Shown here: positions 1 through 7,400 of the stretch, piece after piece
Layout of the letters: every line of letters starts with the position of its first letter
How positions within the stretch are numbered: the stretch's first letter is position 1
Assembly (NCBI GenBank): GCA_036732565.1
Contig: DAINCF010000307.1
Location: forward strand, 1-8,401
From: JAIVJN01 sp036732565
GTDB lineage: Bacteria > Acidobacteriota > Vicinamibacteria > Vicinamibacterales > UBA2999
DNA length: 8,401 bases
Direction of reading: 5' to 3'
Position numbers and translations under genes: made by a program
Notes under the pieces: generated by a model
The model's input: the letters and a program-made list of their open reading frames with translations, nothing else
Database searches by the model: none
What the model was told of the DNA's origin: nothing

Positions 1-9
1 ACGTGTTTG

Positions 10-35
10 GCAGGCCTAAAGGCCTGCGCTACGTA
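10..35. repeat. Short palindromic repeat, copy 1 (TAAA-loop hairpin)
   Basis: GCAGGCC (10-16) and GGCCTGC (21-27) form a perfect 7-bp stem around a TAAA loop, followed by GCTACGTA. Bases 16-35 match bases 68-87 with a single mismatch (A31 versus G83), in the same orientation and 52 bp apart. The hairpin lies just after the stop codon of the minus-strand membrane-protein gene, so it could stabilise or end that transcript. There is no T-rich run on either side, so it is not a standard intrinsic terminator. The CC-TAAA-GG core is shared with a hairpin at the other end of the window, which suggests a dispersed REP-like family. Confidence 0.7.
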
Positions 36-67
36 CGCGACGGGTCATTTCGCAACGCACTCTAGAG

Positions 68-87
68 CTAAAGGCCTGCGCTGCGTA
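68..87. repeat. Short repeat, copy 2, overlapping the end of a coding sequence
   Basis: This is the second copy of the 20-bp unit CTAAAGGCCTGCGCTGCGTA. Here the left stem arm is degenerate (CTAGAGCT instead of GGCAGGCC), so the hairpin is not preserved. Read on the minus strand it encodes Arg-Ser-Ala-Gly-Leu-stop, which are the last five residues and the TAG stop of the membrane protein gene. Copy 1 can encode the same peptide in another frame. The coding overlap suggests that the repeat was inserted into, or recombined with, the 3' end of the gene. Confidence 0.7.
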
Positions 88-1081
88 GGTTCTGGATAGC
101 TTCCGCAGCAGGCGAGTCGGGCCAGGTCGGCGTCGGGGCGGCCGTGTACTCCGCGTGCGCGAGGCGGCCTTGGAACAGCGCGATCTGCGACGCGGCAAAC
201 TGCAGGCGCACCGCGATGCGCAGCAGGATGAACAGCTGTCCGGTGAGGACCACCGCCCACAGTGGTTCGGAGGCCCCTGGCGCAGCCAGGTAGTAGAAGA
301 GCAACACACCCAGGAACGCGGCCAGGTTGAGCAGGTACAGCGCCAGCGTCGCACCTGGGTTGCGGCGCACGAACCGCAGCGCCGCGACCAGCGCCATGAT
401 CATGCTGCGCCGGTCTTCGACCACCGCCCGCACCTTCGCGTAGTCGATGATCAGGTTGACGGCGAGCACGAGCATGCCGAAGACGAGATAGAGCACCACG
501 CGATAGGCGAACGCGGTCCGCTCGACGGTGAGGTCGTGTGTCCACGACGACAGCAGCCGGTCGAACAGCAATGGATGCAGTCTCGTGAACAGCAGCCAAT
601 AGGCGACGCCGGCCACGACCGCCAGCCGCAGGAACCGGAAGAAGAAGACGCCGCAGGCGGCGAAGAATCCGGCCGCGCCCACCGTCCGGTCTCGTGCGAG
701 ACGATCGAGGATGCCCCCCGTCAGGAAGGTCGAGACGACGAGATACGCGACGATGGCGACCATCGGAATCGTGGAGGGGCGATTGCCGTCCGCGAGCCCG
801 CTCAGGTTTCCCAGCACCGTGGCAAAGCCGATGATGCGCGGCACGAACGCCTGACCGACGCCCACCGCTTGCGCGAGAAACTCGTTCCACCAGTCGAAGT
901 TGACTCCGTTCGCGGCGGACTCCGCCGCGAGGCTGCTACCGAGATGCTCGGCAATCATCGCGCGAAGCGCGATCGCCAGAGGTGCCGCGAGCACGAGCGT
1001 CATCAGCCACACGCCGACCAGCAGCCATCCCGCACCCGCGAGCCGCTGCCACCCCTGCATGAACGCCCGAATCACGCTCAT
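68..1081 (-). CDS. Multi-pass membrane protein of unknown function
   Basis: A 337-residue protein that I cannot assign to a named family. It has about six hydrophobic segments: near residues 18-40, 104-125, 135-166 (long, perhaps a hairpin, with the aromatic run VFFFRF), 192-218, 243-267 and 274-303. A loop at about 41-100 follows the first segment, and a hydrophilic, Pro/Ala-rich tail begins near 305. No catalytic motif is visible. It could be a general integral-membrane protein like those annotated as DUF-type or YciC-like proteins, but that is only a resemblance. I chose the ATG at 1081 because it overlaps the TGA of the upstream peptidase gene as ATGA and the protein then begins directly before its first membrane segment. 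The longer open frame upstream is antisense-like and low in hydrophobicity. There is no clear Shine-Dalgarno sequence, which fits translational coupling to the peptidase. The last five residues and the stop come from a dispersed repeat. Confidence 0.8.
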   Translation of the reverse strand: MSVIRAFMQGWQRLAGAGWLLVGVWLMTLVLAAPLAIALRAMIAEHLGSSLAAESAANGVNFDWWNEFLAQAVGVGQAFVPRIIGFATVLGNLSGLADGNRPSTIPMVAIVAYLVVSTFLTGGILDRLARDRTVGAAGFFAACGVFFFRFLRLAVVAGVAYWLLFTRLHPLLFDRLLSSWTHDLTVERTAFAYRVVLYLVFGMLVLAVNLIIDYAKVRAVVEDRRSMIMALVAALRFVRRNPGATLALYLLNLAAFLGVLLFYYLAAPGASEPLWAVVLTGQLFILLRIAVRLQFAASQIALFQGRLAHAEYTAAPTPTWPDSPAAEAIQNLRSAGL

Positions 1082-3102
1082 ATGAAGAACGCCCACGTCA
1101 TCATGAGGTCCTGCAGCCAGATCATCCACGTCAGCGACCACTTCGTCGCCGCCCGGTCGGACGCCGCGTGCAAGGTGCGACTGTTGTTCGTGTAGTTGAC
1201 GTCGAGCAGCAGCACGCGATCGGGATCGACCTGGGCAGAGATCGCCGTGTCGGGCCGATCGTAGACGAACGCTCGCCACCGGTCGCGGCCATCCCAGCGT
1301 TCCCGCACCTGCTGGCCGCTGTCGAACGTCACGAGCACATCGACGGGGAAGACGGCCTCGCCGTAGCGATGAACCACGACGGTCGTCCGGGTCATGCCGG
1401 CGGGCCGATCGTCCAAGAACGTCGGATCGCCAGCCGCGGTCGCGTAGCCTCGGGTGGTCAGCGGGCCGCTCTCGAGCCGGGAGATGCCGTAGTCGAAGAC
1501 GTTCGAGCTGCGATGGACGTTGTCGAAGAACCACGTCAGGTCCTCGCCGGCCACCTCGTTGACGGTGGCGAAGAAGTCGGCGGGTTTGGGATGGCGAAAC
1601 TGCCAGCGCTGGAAGAACGCCGCCATCGCCGGCTGCAGACGCTCCCACCCGAGATGGCGCTCCAGCGTGTGCAGCCACAGCGCCGTCTTGCTGTAGCTGA
1701 TCTGCGCGTGCGTGCCGGGCCAGTAGCGGAACGTCGGCTTGTACGGGTCGTCGCTCTCGGCCGTCAGGCGATAGCCGTTCAGCCCGTTGCCGTCAGTCTC
1801 TCGTTTGAGCGGGATGTCGCGAAACTGCCACGGCAGGAATCCACCGAAGAAGCGCTCGACGCGGTAGTTGGGTTGAAACACCAACGACTGCACCCGTTCC
1901 TCCGAAAACGTGTTCAGGCCTTCGTCCAGCCAGGCATCCTCGAACTCGTTGTTGCCGACCATGCCGTACCAGAACTGATGACCGGCTTCGTGTACCGTGA
2001 CCGATTCGGGCGAGTTGGTCTGACGCGGCGCCAGCCACCGCGTGCCGGCGGTGAAGAGCGTCGGATATTCCATGCCGCCCGCTTCGCTTTGGTACGCGGG
2101 GTCGATGACGGTCACGTGGTCGTACGGATAGGGGCCATACCACTCGCCGTAGTACCGCAGCGCCGCCGCTGTCGCCGCGAAATGGCGTTCCTCCTGGCCG
2201 CGATGTTCCGGTTGCAACAGCAGCCGCATCTCGACCGGCGGCAGGCCCGCATGCTCGAAGCGCTGTCGATGTTCGAGGTAGTCCGGGCTCGTGGTCCACG
2301 TGAAATCGTGGACGTCGTCTTGGACGTAGTGATGCGTCGTCGTTCCGTGGCCGCTGTCGGTGCGGGACTGCTCGCGGCCGGTCGCGCCGACGACCCAGCC
2401 CTGGGGAACGGTCATGCGCACGTCGTAGCGGCCGTAATCCGAGAAGAACTCGGTGTTGGCGTGGAATTGATGGGCGGTCCAGCCGCCGTTCTCGAAGACC
2501 GCGACCTTGGGGAACCAGTGCGCGATGAAGAAGTAGCGGCCGATGACCCCCGTGCGCGAGAACGTTCGGGGGACTTTGGCGGTCCAGGCGACACGCATCG
2601 CGATTTCGCCGCCAGGCGCAACCGGCGATGGCAGAGACACCGATGCCATCGTCCGATCCTCGGCGTTGCCGTCGTCTGGCTGCACGTAGGTGAGCGAAGG
2701 GAACAGGTCGCGATCGCCGTCGGGAGCGATCAGCGAGAGCGCGGTGATGTTCGTGTAGGACCAGTCGGCTTGCGGGCGCTCGAAGAGCTCCTGGTCGAGA
2801 CCCGCCAGCGCCTCCTCGCGCATCCAGGTCGACTGCGTGTTGCGCCAGCCATTCCAATAGAGGTGAAGCCGCATGGTGTCCGCCGGCGCCTGACCGATAT
2901 TCCGCCAGCGAATGGTCTGGGTGCCGGTAAGCGTTCGCTCTGCGGCGTTCAACGTGACGTCGATCTCATAGTTGGCGTTGCGCGGGGACAATGCGCCAGG
3001 AGCGGGTGTGTCTGCCTGCTGCGCGGGCACGGCGGCGGCCGCGGCGATGAGCAGGAGAAGGACGGCACCACTGGTTGTGGGCGGGCGTGAAAAGGTCAGC
3101 AT
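1078..3102 (-). CDS. Exported M1-family zinc metallopeptidase (aminopeptidase-like)
   Basis: A 674-residue gluzincin of peptidase family M1, which typically removes N-terminal residues from peptides. An N-terminal signal peptide has a hydrophobic core at about residues 12-25 and a likely cleavage after VPA (27). An N-terminal beta-rich domain (about 40-290) precedes the catalytic domain. The substrate-binding motif is GGMEYP (342-347), corresponding to the family's GxMEN, with Glu345. The zinc site is HEAGH (His371, Glu372, His375) with the third ligand Glu394 in WLDEG, exactly the HExxH-18-E spacing. Tyr470 in ISYSK is the probable transition-state tyrosine. A beta-rich C-terminal part (about 535-640) ends in a hydrophobic tail (655-674, WSLTWMIWLQ and onward), probably a membrane anchor. 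All catalytic residues are present. The ATG at 3102 is the only Met just before the signal peptide; the frame stays open upstream only as antisense of the dehydrogenase gene. No Shine-Dalgarno is visible. It overlaps the next gene by 4 bp and is probably co-transcribed with it. Confidence 0.93.
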   Translation of the reverse strand: MLTFSRPPTTSGAVLLLLIAAAAAVPAQQADTPAPGALSPRNANYEIDVTLNAAERTLTGTQTIRWRNIGQAPADTMRLHLYWNGWRNTQSTWMREEALAGLDQELFERPQADWSYTNITALSLIAPDGDRDLFPSLTYVQPDDGNAEDRTMASVSLPSPVAPGGEIAMRVAWTAKVPRTFSRTGVIGRYFFIAHWFPKVAVFENGGWTAHQFHANTEFFSDYGRYDVRMTVPQGWVVGATGREQSRTDSGHGTTTHHYVQDDVHDFTWTTSPDYLEHRQRFEHAGLPPVEMRLLLQPEHRGQEERHFAATAAALRYYGEWYGPYPYDHVTVIDPAYQSEAGGMEYPTLFTAGTRWLAPRQTNSPESVTVHEAGHQFWYGMVGNNEFEDAWLDEGLNTFSEERVQSLVFQPNYRVERFFGGFLPWQFRDIPLKRETDGNGLNGYRLTAESDDPYKPTFRYWPGTHAQISYSKTALWLHTLERHLGWERLQPAMAAFFQRWQFRHPKPADFFATVNEVAGEDLTWFFDNVHRSSNVFDYGISRLESGPLTTRGYATAAGDPTFLDDRPAGMTRTTVVVHRYGEAVFPVDVLVTFDSGQQVRERWDGRDRWRAFVYDRPDTAISAQVDPDRVLLLDVNYTNNSRTLHAASDRAATKWSLTWMIWLQDLMMTWAFFI

Positions 3103-3112
3103 GTCGAGCTTA

Positions 3113-3142
3113 CATATATAATCGTCCGTTCGACAGCCGCAA
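3113..3142 (-). promoter_or_regulatory. Putative promoter of the M1 peptidase operon (short or no leader)
   Basis: On the minus strand a -35-like TTGCGG (3142-3137) lies 16 bp before a -10-like TATATA (3120-3115). Transcription would then start near 3108, only about six bases before the ATG at 3102, which has no recognisable ribosome binding site. This would give a nearly leaderless mRNA. The -35 match is poor (TTG plus mismatches), so the call is tentative. The -10 box is the same AT-rich stretch used by the promoter on the opposite strand. Confidence 0.35.
3117..3122 (+). promoter_or_regulatory. Putative -10 box of the dehydrogenase gene
   Basis: A perfect TATAAT lies 44 bp before the ATG at 3166, within a small AT-rich island in otherwise high-GC DNA. 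Transcription would start near 3129, giving a leader of about 37 bases. No good -35 hexamer is found at the right distance: GGTCAG at 3094-3099 is the 17-bp position and falls inside the first codons of the divergent peptidase gene. Promoter strength may therefore depend on the -10 or on an activator. Confidence 0.5.
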
Positions 3143-3152
3143 TGTTGCTGTA

Positions 3153-3163
3153 AGAGAGGGGAG
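3153..3163 (+). promoter_or_regulatory. Ribosome binding site of the dehydrogenase gene
   Basis: The purine-rich AGAGAGGGGAG ends two bases before the ATG at 3166, with its GGGG core about four to seven bases upstream of the start. It is a clear Shine-Dalgarno-like site and fixes this start. It contrasts with the divergent peptidase gene, which has none. Confidence 0.7.
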
Positions 3164-3165
3164 TC

Positions 3166-4167
3166 ATGGCAATTCGCGTGATGTTCTACGGGCTTGGGCC
3201 GATTGGGGCCGCGGTGGTGCGCCAGACGGCGACGCGCAAGGGGTTCTCGGTGGTGGGCGGCATCGATATCGATCCGGCCAAAGTGGGCAAGGACCTCGGT
3301 GACGTCGTGGGCCTCGGCCGCAAGCTGCGCGTGAAGGTGACCAACGAGGTGACCAAATCGATCAAGCAGGCGAAACCCGACGTGGTCATCCTCTGCACGA
3401 GCTCCGCTCTCAGCAAGGTGTTTCCGCAAATCGAAGGCGTGCTGAAGCTGAAAGTGCCGATCGTCAGCACCACCGAAGAGTTGTCCTATCCCGTCGGTAC
3501 CAACCGCCGGCTGGCCAAGAAGATCGACAAGCTGGCGAAGAAGGCCAAGGTGGCCGTGCTCGGCACGGGCGTCAATCCCGGCTTCGTGATGGACGCGCTG
3601 CCGATCATGCTCTCGGGCGTCTGCGAGCGCGTGGATCGCGTGACCATCAATCGCATTCAGGACGCGAGCGTCCGGCGCCTGCCGTTCCAGCAGAAGATCG
3701 GCTCGGGCCTCACGCGCGAGCAGTTTCAGAAGAAGGTCGATCAGGGCACCGTGCGCCACGTCGGCCTGGCGGAATCGGTGACGATGATCGCCGACGCGTT
3801 TGGCTGGAAGCTGGACAAGGTCACAGACGAGATTCAGCCGGTGATTGCCGAGAAGACGGTCGAGAGCGAGTTTCTGGCCGTGGATCCCGGCTATGTCTGC
3901 GGCATCGTGCAGGACGGCATCGGCTGGAAGGGCGGCAAGCCGATCGTCACGTTGCACATGGAGGCCTATCTCGGCGCGCCCGAGTCGTACGACTCGGTGC
4001 TCATCGAGGGCTCACCGCGCATCGAGCAGAAGATCGCGGGCGGTGTCCACGGTGACGTCGCGACCGCTTCCATTACTGTCAACTCGATTCCAAAAGTGAT
4101 CGACGCGAAGCCTGGCCTTCGCACGATGCGAGACGCGGCGCTCCCCTCTTACTACGGTGGCCGGTAA
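3166..4167 (+). CDS. NAD(P)-binding dehydrogenase, 2,4-diaminopentanoate dehydrogenase / dihydrodipicolinate reductase-like
   Basis: A 333-residue cytoplasmic oxidoreductase. The N-terminal Rossmann fold starts at once with GLGPIG (9-14, GxGxxG), followed by GGIDIDPAKVGKDLG (31-45), where acidic residues Asp34/Asp36 end the second strand and suggest NAD use. The strand PDVVILCTSS (71-80) and the turn STTEELSYP (101-109) follow. GTGVNPGFVMDALP (133-146), HVGLAES (198-204), GGVHGDVATAS (292-302) and the closing PGLRTMRD (316-323) are the pattern I associate with the 2,4-diaminopentanoate dehydrogenase group, often annotated simply as dihydrodipicolinate reductase. In the clostridial ornithine pathway that enzyme deaminates 2,4-diaminopentanoate to 2-amino-4-oxopentanoate. 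The usual partner genes (ornithine aminomutase, OrtA/OrtB thiolase) are not in this window, so the substrate here is uncertain. A true lysine-pathway DapB is less likely: at 333 residues it is longer than typical DapB, and I see no DapB signature. The start is supported by a strong ribosome binding site. It stands alone, divergent from the peptidase operon. Confidence 0.8.
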   Translation: MAIRVMFYGLGPIGAAVVRQTATRKGFSVVGGIDIDPAKVGKDLGDVVGLGRKLRVKVTNEVTKSIKQAKPDVVILCTSSALSKVFPQIEGVLKLKVPIVSTTEELSYPVGTNRRLAKKIDKLAKKAKVAVLGTGVNPGFVMDALPIMLSGVCERVDRVTINRIQDASVRRLPFQQKIGSGLTREQFQKKVDQGTVRHVGLAESVTMIADAFGWKLDKVTDEIQPVIAEKTVESEFLAVDPGYVCGIVQDGIGWKGGKPIVTLHMEAYLGAPESYDSVLIEGSPRIEQKIAGGVHGDVATASITVNSIPKVIDAKPGLRTMRDAALPSYYGGR

Positions 4168-4179
4168 TTGCACAGAAAG

Positions 4180-4264
4180 CCACGCTCTCTGAGACCGAAT
4201 CCCACGCTCTGCCGCGTGTGTACTTGCTAGGCGTTCTCTCGGCGAATACAGTGCGGTCGGTCTC
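4180..4264 (+). promoter_or_regulatory. Putative promoter region of the M36 peptidase gene with flanking repeats
   Basis: Within the 255-bp gap 4168-4422, TTGCTA (4224-4229) and TACAGT (4247-4252) are separated by exactly 17 bp, each matching the sigma70 consensus at four of six bases. Transcription would start near 4259, leaving a leader of about 164 bases. An 8-bp perfect inverted repeat, GAGACCGA (4191-4198) and TCGGTCTC (4257-4264), brackets the promoter. A direct repeat CCACGCTCT occurs at 4180-4188 and 4202-4210, 22 bp apart (two helical turns), just upstream of the -35. These could be operator sites, but short repeats of this length can occur by chance. The rest of the gap holds a CAACGTTG palindrome (4278-4285) and no gene or riboswitch that I recognise. 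Confidence 0.35.
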
Positions 4265-4410
4265 TCTGCGGCCGATGCAACGTTGACCGGCGTGGGGACA
4301 CCATTAGCGCAACAGACGGGCTGAGGCACCATCCCCTGTGTCTACGCGAGCAGTGTGGTCGGACGGCCCTGGCCTTTGTGTGTTCAGTTGCAAGCTGTAA
4401 AGCACAGAGC

Positions 4411-4418
4411 AGAGGGGA
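4411..4418 (+). promoter_or_regulatory. Ribosome binding site of the M36 peptidase gene
   Basis: AGAGGGGA lies four bases before the ATG at 4423, a good Shine-Dalgarno match. It decides the start: an in-frame GTG at 4378 would put 15 extra residues before an already long signal-peptide n-region and has no such site. Confidence 0.65.
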
Positions 4419-4422
4419 CTGT

Positions 4423-7400
4423 ATGTCGCGCCACCGAACCAATCCAACCTCGAATCGCCCATCGATACGTCAATCCCATAGACGCCGCCACGCTGGTCGT
4501 GGTCTGGCCTTCATCGCGCTGACCATCGCGGCACTGACCGCTGGGACGCACGCGCAGCCCACGTCGCCGGTCGCGGGTCAAGAAGCGCACGCGAACTTCG
4601 ACATCAGAGTCGACAAGACGTCGGCCTCGGATGGCCAGCTCGCGTACCTCGAGCGCCGAGCGGCGGCCGCGGCATCGACTGCCGGCCTGGCACGCGCGCG
4701 CGAGGCCGGTGTGGCCCGCCTGAAAGCCGCGGACGATGCGGTGGCCGTCACGCTGCACCCATCGCTCGGCGTGACGCAAACGGTCAGTGCGATGCCCGGC
4801 GGAGGGTTCCTGACGCCACCATCGACGGATCGCGTTCGGGCGCTCCGCTCGTTTCTCTCCGCCTACGGTGACGCCTACGGTGTGAGCGCACAGCAAGTGC
4901 AGGCGCTCGACGTCGTCGCCGACTACGTCAACCCGGCCGGCAACATGGCGTGGGTGGAGCTGGAGCAGTCGTTCAACGGCATTCCGGTGTTCCAGGGCAT
5001 GGTCCGTGGCGGGTTCACCGCGAAGGGCGAGCTGGCGCGCACGACCGGCACTCTCGCGACCGGCATCGACGAGGCGACGCTGGCCACGACGCCAGCGATC
5101 GGCGCCCGCCAGGCCATAGCCTTGGCCGCCGGCGGCGTCGACTGGACCGTGAATGAGGGCGCGCTCGTCGACAAAGGCGAGGACGCCGCGGGTCACATGG
5201 CGTTCGGGACGCCGGATCTTGCCGACGATGCGAAAGCCTGGCTGGTGTACTTCGCGATGCGCCCCGGCGTTGCACGTTTGGCATGGGCCACCGTGCTCAT
5301 CGGCGATCCAATGGGGTATCTCGTACTCCTCGACGCCGAGGACGGCACCATGCTGTTCCTCAAGAACCTGACGAACTTCCAGACGCAGCCGGCCACATAC
5401 GTTGTCTACAACGACGACAGCCCGGCGCCGCTGTCGCCAACGACGGTGCTTCCCGGTACGGGCACCCAAGCGCCGGCGATTGCGCGATCGTCGATCACCG
5501 TCATCGGCAACGAGGCGCCCAACACGTTCAACACCAACGGGTGGATCAACGACGGCGACAATGTGACCACCGGAACCAACGTCGAGGCCGGCGTCGATCT
5601 TGTCGGCCCCGACGGCGTCGACGCGCCGGTGACCGGATCGGCCCTGCGCGTGTTCGACTTCGCCTACAACCCCGCGCCAGGCGCTCCCCCTCCGGGCGAC
5701 GCGCCCACGACGGCGACCTATCGCAACGGCGAAGTCACCGACATGTTCTACTGGACGAACATCTTCCACGACCGCACGTATCTGCTGGGCTTCACCGAGG
5801 CAGCGCGCAATTTCCAGCAGGAGAACTTCGGGCGGGGTGGTGTCGCCAGCGATCGGGTGAGGGCCGAAGCGCAGGATTCGTCGGGCACGAACAACGCGAA
5901 CTTTCTGACCCCTCCGGACGGCACCAAAGGCCGCATGCAGATGTTCGTCTTTCCCGGCCCGACACCCGACCGGACGTCGGGACTGGATCATGACGTGTTG
6001 CTGCACGAGCTGGCCCACGGCTTGTCCAACCGGCTGCACATCAACGGCGGCGGCCTGACGACGCTGGAAGCGCGTGGCCTGGGCGAGGGCTGGTCGGACT
6101 TCTATGCCCGCGCGCTGCTCGCGACGGCGGGCGAGGACGTCAATGGCATCTACTCGACGGGTGGGTGGGTGACGTTCAACTTTCCAGCCGGCGCCTTTAC
6201 CGATAACTACTACTACGGTATCCGCCGCTTCCCGTATGCGGTCAAGACCAACCTCGGCACGAACGGCAAGCCGCACAACCCGCTGACGTTTGCCGACATC
6301 GATCCCACGAAGATCAACACGACGGATGGGGCATTCCCGAATTCGCCCATCATTCCCAACACCGCCACCGAAGTGCACAACACGGGTGAGGTGTGGTGCA
6401 TGGCGCTGCTCGAAGGGCGCGCGCGCTTCATCACCCGTCTCGGCTTCGTGGTCGGCAACCAGCGCTTTCTGCAGTTCGTGACCGACGGGATGAAGCTCGA
6501 CCCGCCGGATCCGACGTTCCTGCAGGCGCGCGATTCCGTCATCGCGGCGGCGAACGCCGGCGGGGGCACCGCGGCGGACATCGCCGACATCTGGGCGGGC
6601 TTCGCGACGCGCGGCATGGGCGTGCTGGCAGCATCGACCGGATTCACCGTGACCGAGAGCTTCCTGACGCCGGCCGACACGCCGCCGACGTTCTCGATCA
6701 ACGACGTGTCGGTCGTCGAAGGCGACAGCGGCACCACGACGGCAGCGTTCACGGTGAGCTTGGCCAATCCCTCGAGCAGTGAGTCTCGGGTGAGCTTCAG
6801 CACCGGCAACAACACTGCGGCATCGCAGCGGTTCCCCTTCACGTCCGGGCCGATCGGGATCCCTCTCGGTTGGCCGCCAACGTCGATCGGACCAGCCACG
6901 CCGTACCCGGCAACCGTGAACGTCGCCGGCGTGACAGGTTCGGTCGCGAGTGTCGCGGTCAAGCTGAATGGCTTCAGCCATAGCTTCCCTGACGACGTCG
7001 ACGTCCTGCTCGTTGGACCCGCCGGTCAGAAGGTGATGGTGATGTCCGATATCGGCGGTCTCACGGCTGTCGCGAACATCGATCTGACGTTCCAGGACGG
7101 TGCGCCGGCCCCGCCGGCAACGCTCGTCACCGGGACGTTCGCGCCGACGGACGAAGAGCTACTCGACACAATGCCTGTGGGAGCGCCTGCCGGCCCGTAT
7201 GGCGTGTTGCTGTCCGCCTTCAACGGCACCGATCCGAACGGCACGTGGAGCCTCTTCGTAGCGGATGATGCCGCTGTCGACGTCGGCACGATCGACAGCT
7301 TCACGCTGCTCATCACCACGACTACCGGCGGCGACTACACCGCGTCAACCGGGCAGTTGATCTTCCCGCCGGGGACGACGACGCAGCCGGTGAACATCAT

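Noticed and set aside
1082..1678. Longer start for the membrane protein (199 extra codons)
   Set aside because: The extension is Arg-rich and antisense-like in composition, lying out of frame inside the peptidase gene. The ATGA overlap at 1078-1081 gives a natural start.
1168..3090. 640-codon open frame on the plus strand, antisense to the M1 peptidase gene
   Set aside because: It is composed mainly of Arg, Ala, Val and His with no domain motif, and mirrors a gene with complete catalytic motifs on the other strand. Such antisense frames stay open by codon bias in GC-rich DNA.
3103..3957. Upstream extension of the M1 peptidase frame by 285 codons
   Set aside because: It would place a long non-membrane, His/Asp/Leu-rich stretch before a clear signal peptide and runs antisense through the dehydrogenase gene. 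The ATG at 3102 directly precedes the signal peptide.
4203..4218. CACGC/GCGTG hairpin as a terminator of the dehydrogenase gene
   Set aside because: The stem is only five base pairs and is not followed by a T-run; it is too weak to call.
4283..4311. TTGACC (4283-4288) as a -35 element for the M36 gene
   Set aside because: The -35 match is good, but at 16-18 bp spacing the -10 position reads as GC-containing hexamers such as AGCGCA. The pair at 4224/4247 is better balanced.
4012..4332. Minus-strand 106-codon frame across the end of the dehydrogenase gene and the gap
   Set aside because: It has no ribosome binding site or motif, and most of it is antisense to the dehydrogenase coding sequence.
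4378..4422. GTG at 4378 as start of the M36 gene
   Set aside because: It has no good ribosome binding site, and the ATG at 4423 has AGAGGGGA at the right distance.
4441..4555. Tat (twin-arginine) signal in the M36 precursor
   Set aside because: Arginines are clustered (HRRRHAGRGL), but the consensus S-R-R-x-F-L-K is not met, and zinc proteases of this family are normally exported by Sec. A general secretory signal is the simpler reading.
4384..6981. 865-codon open frame on the minus strand, antisense to the M36 gene
   Set aside because: It is Arg/Gly/His-rich, has no recognisable domains, signal or ribosome binding site, and lies opposite a clear M36 protease. It is a GC-bias shadow.
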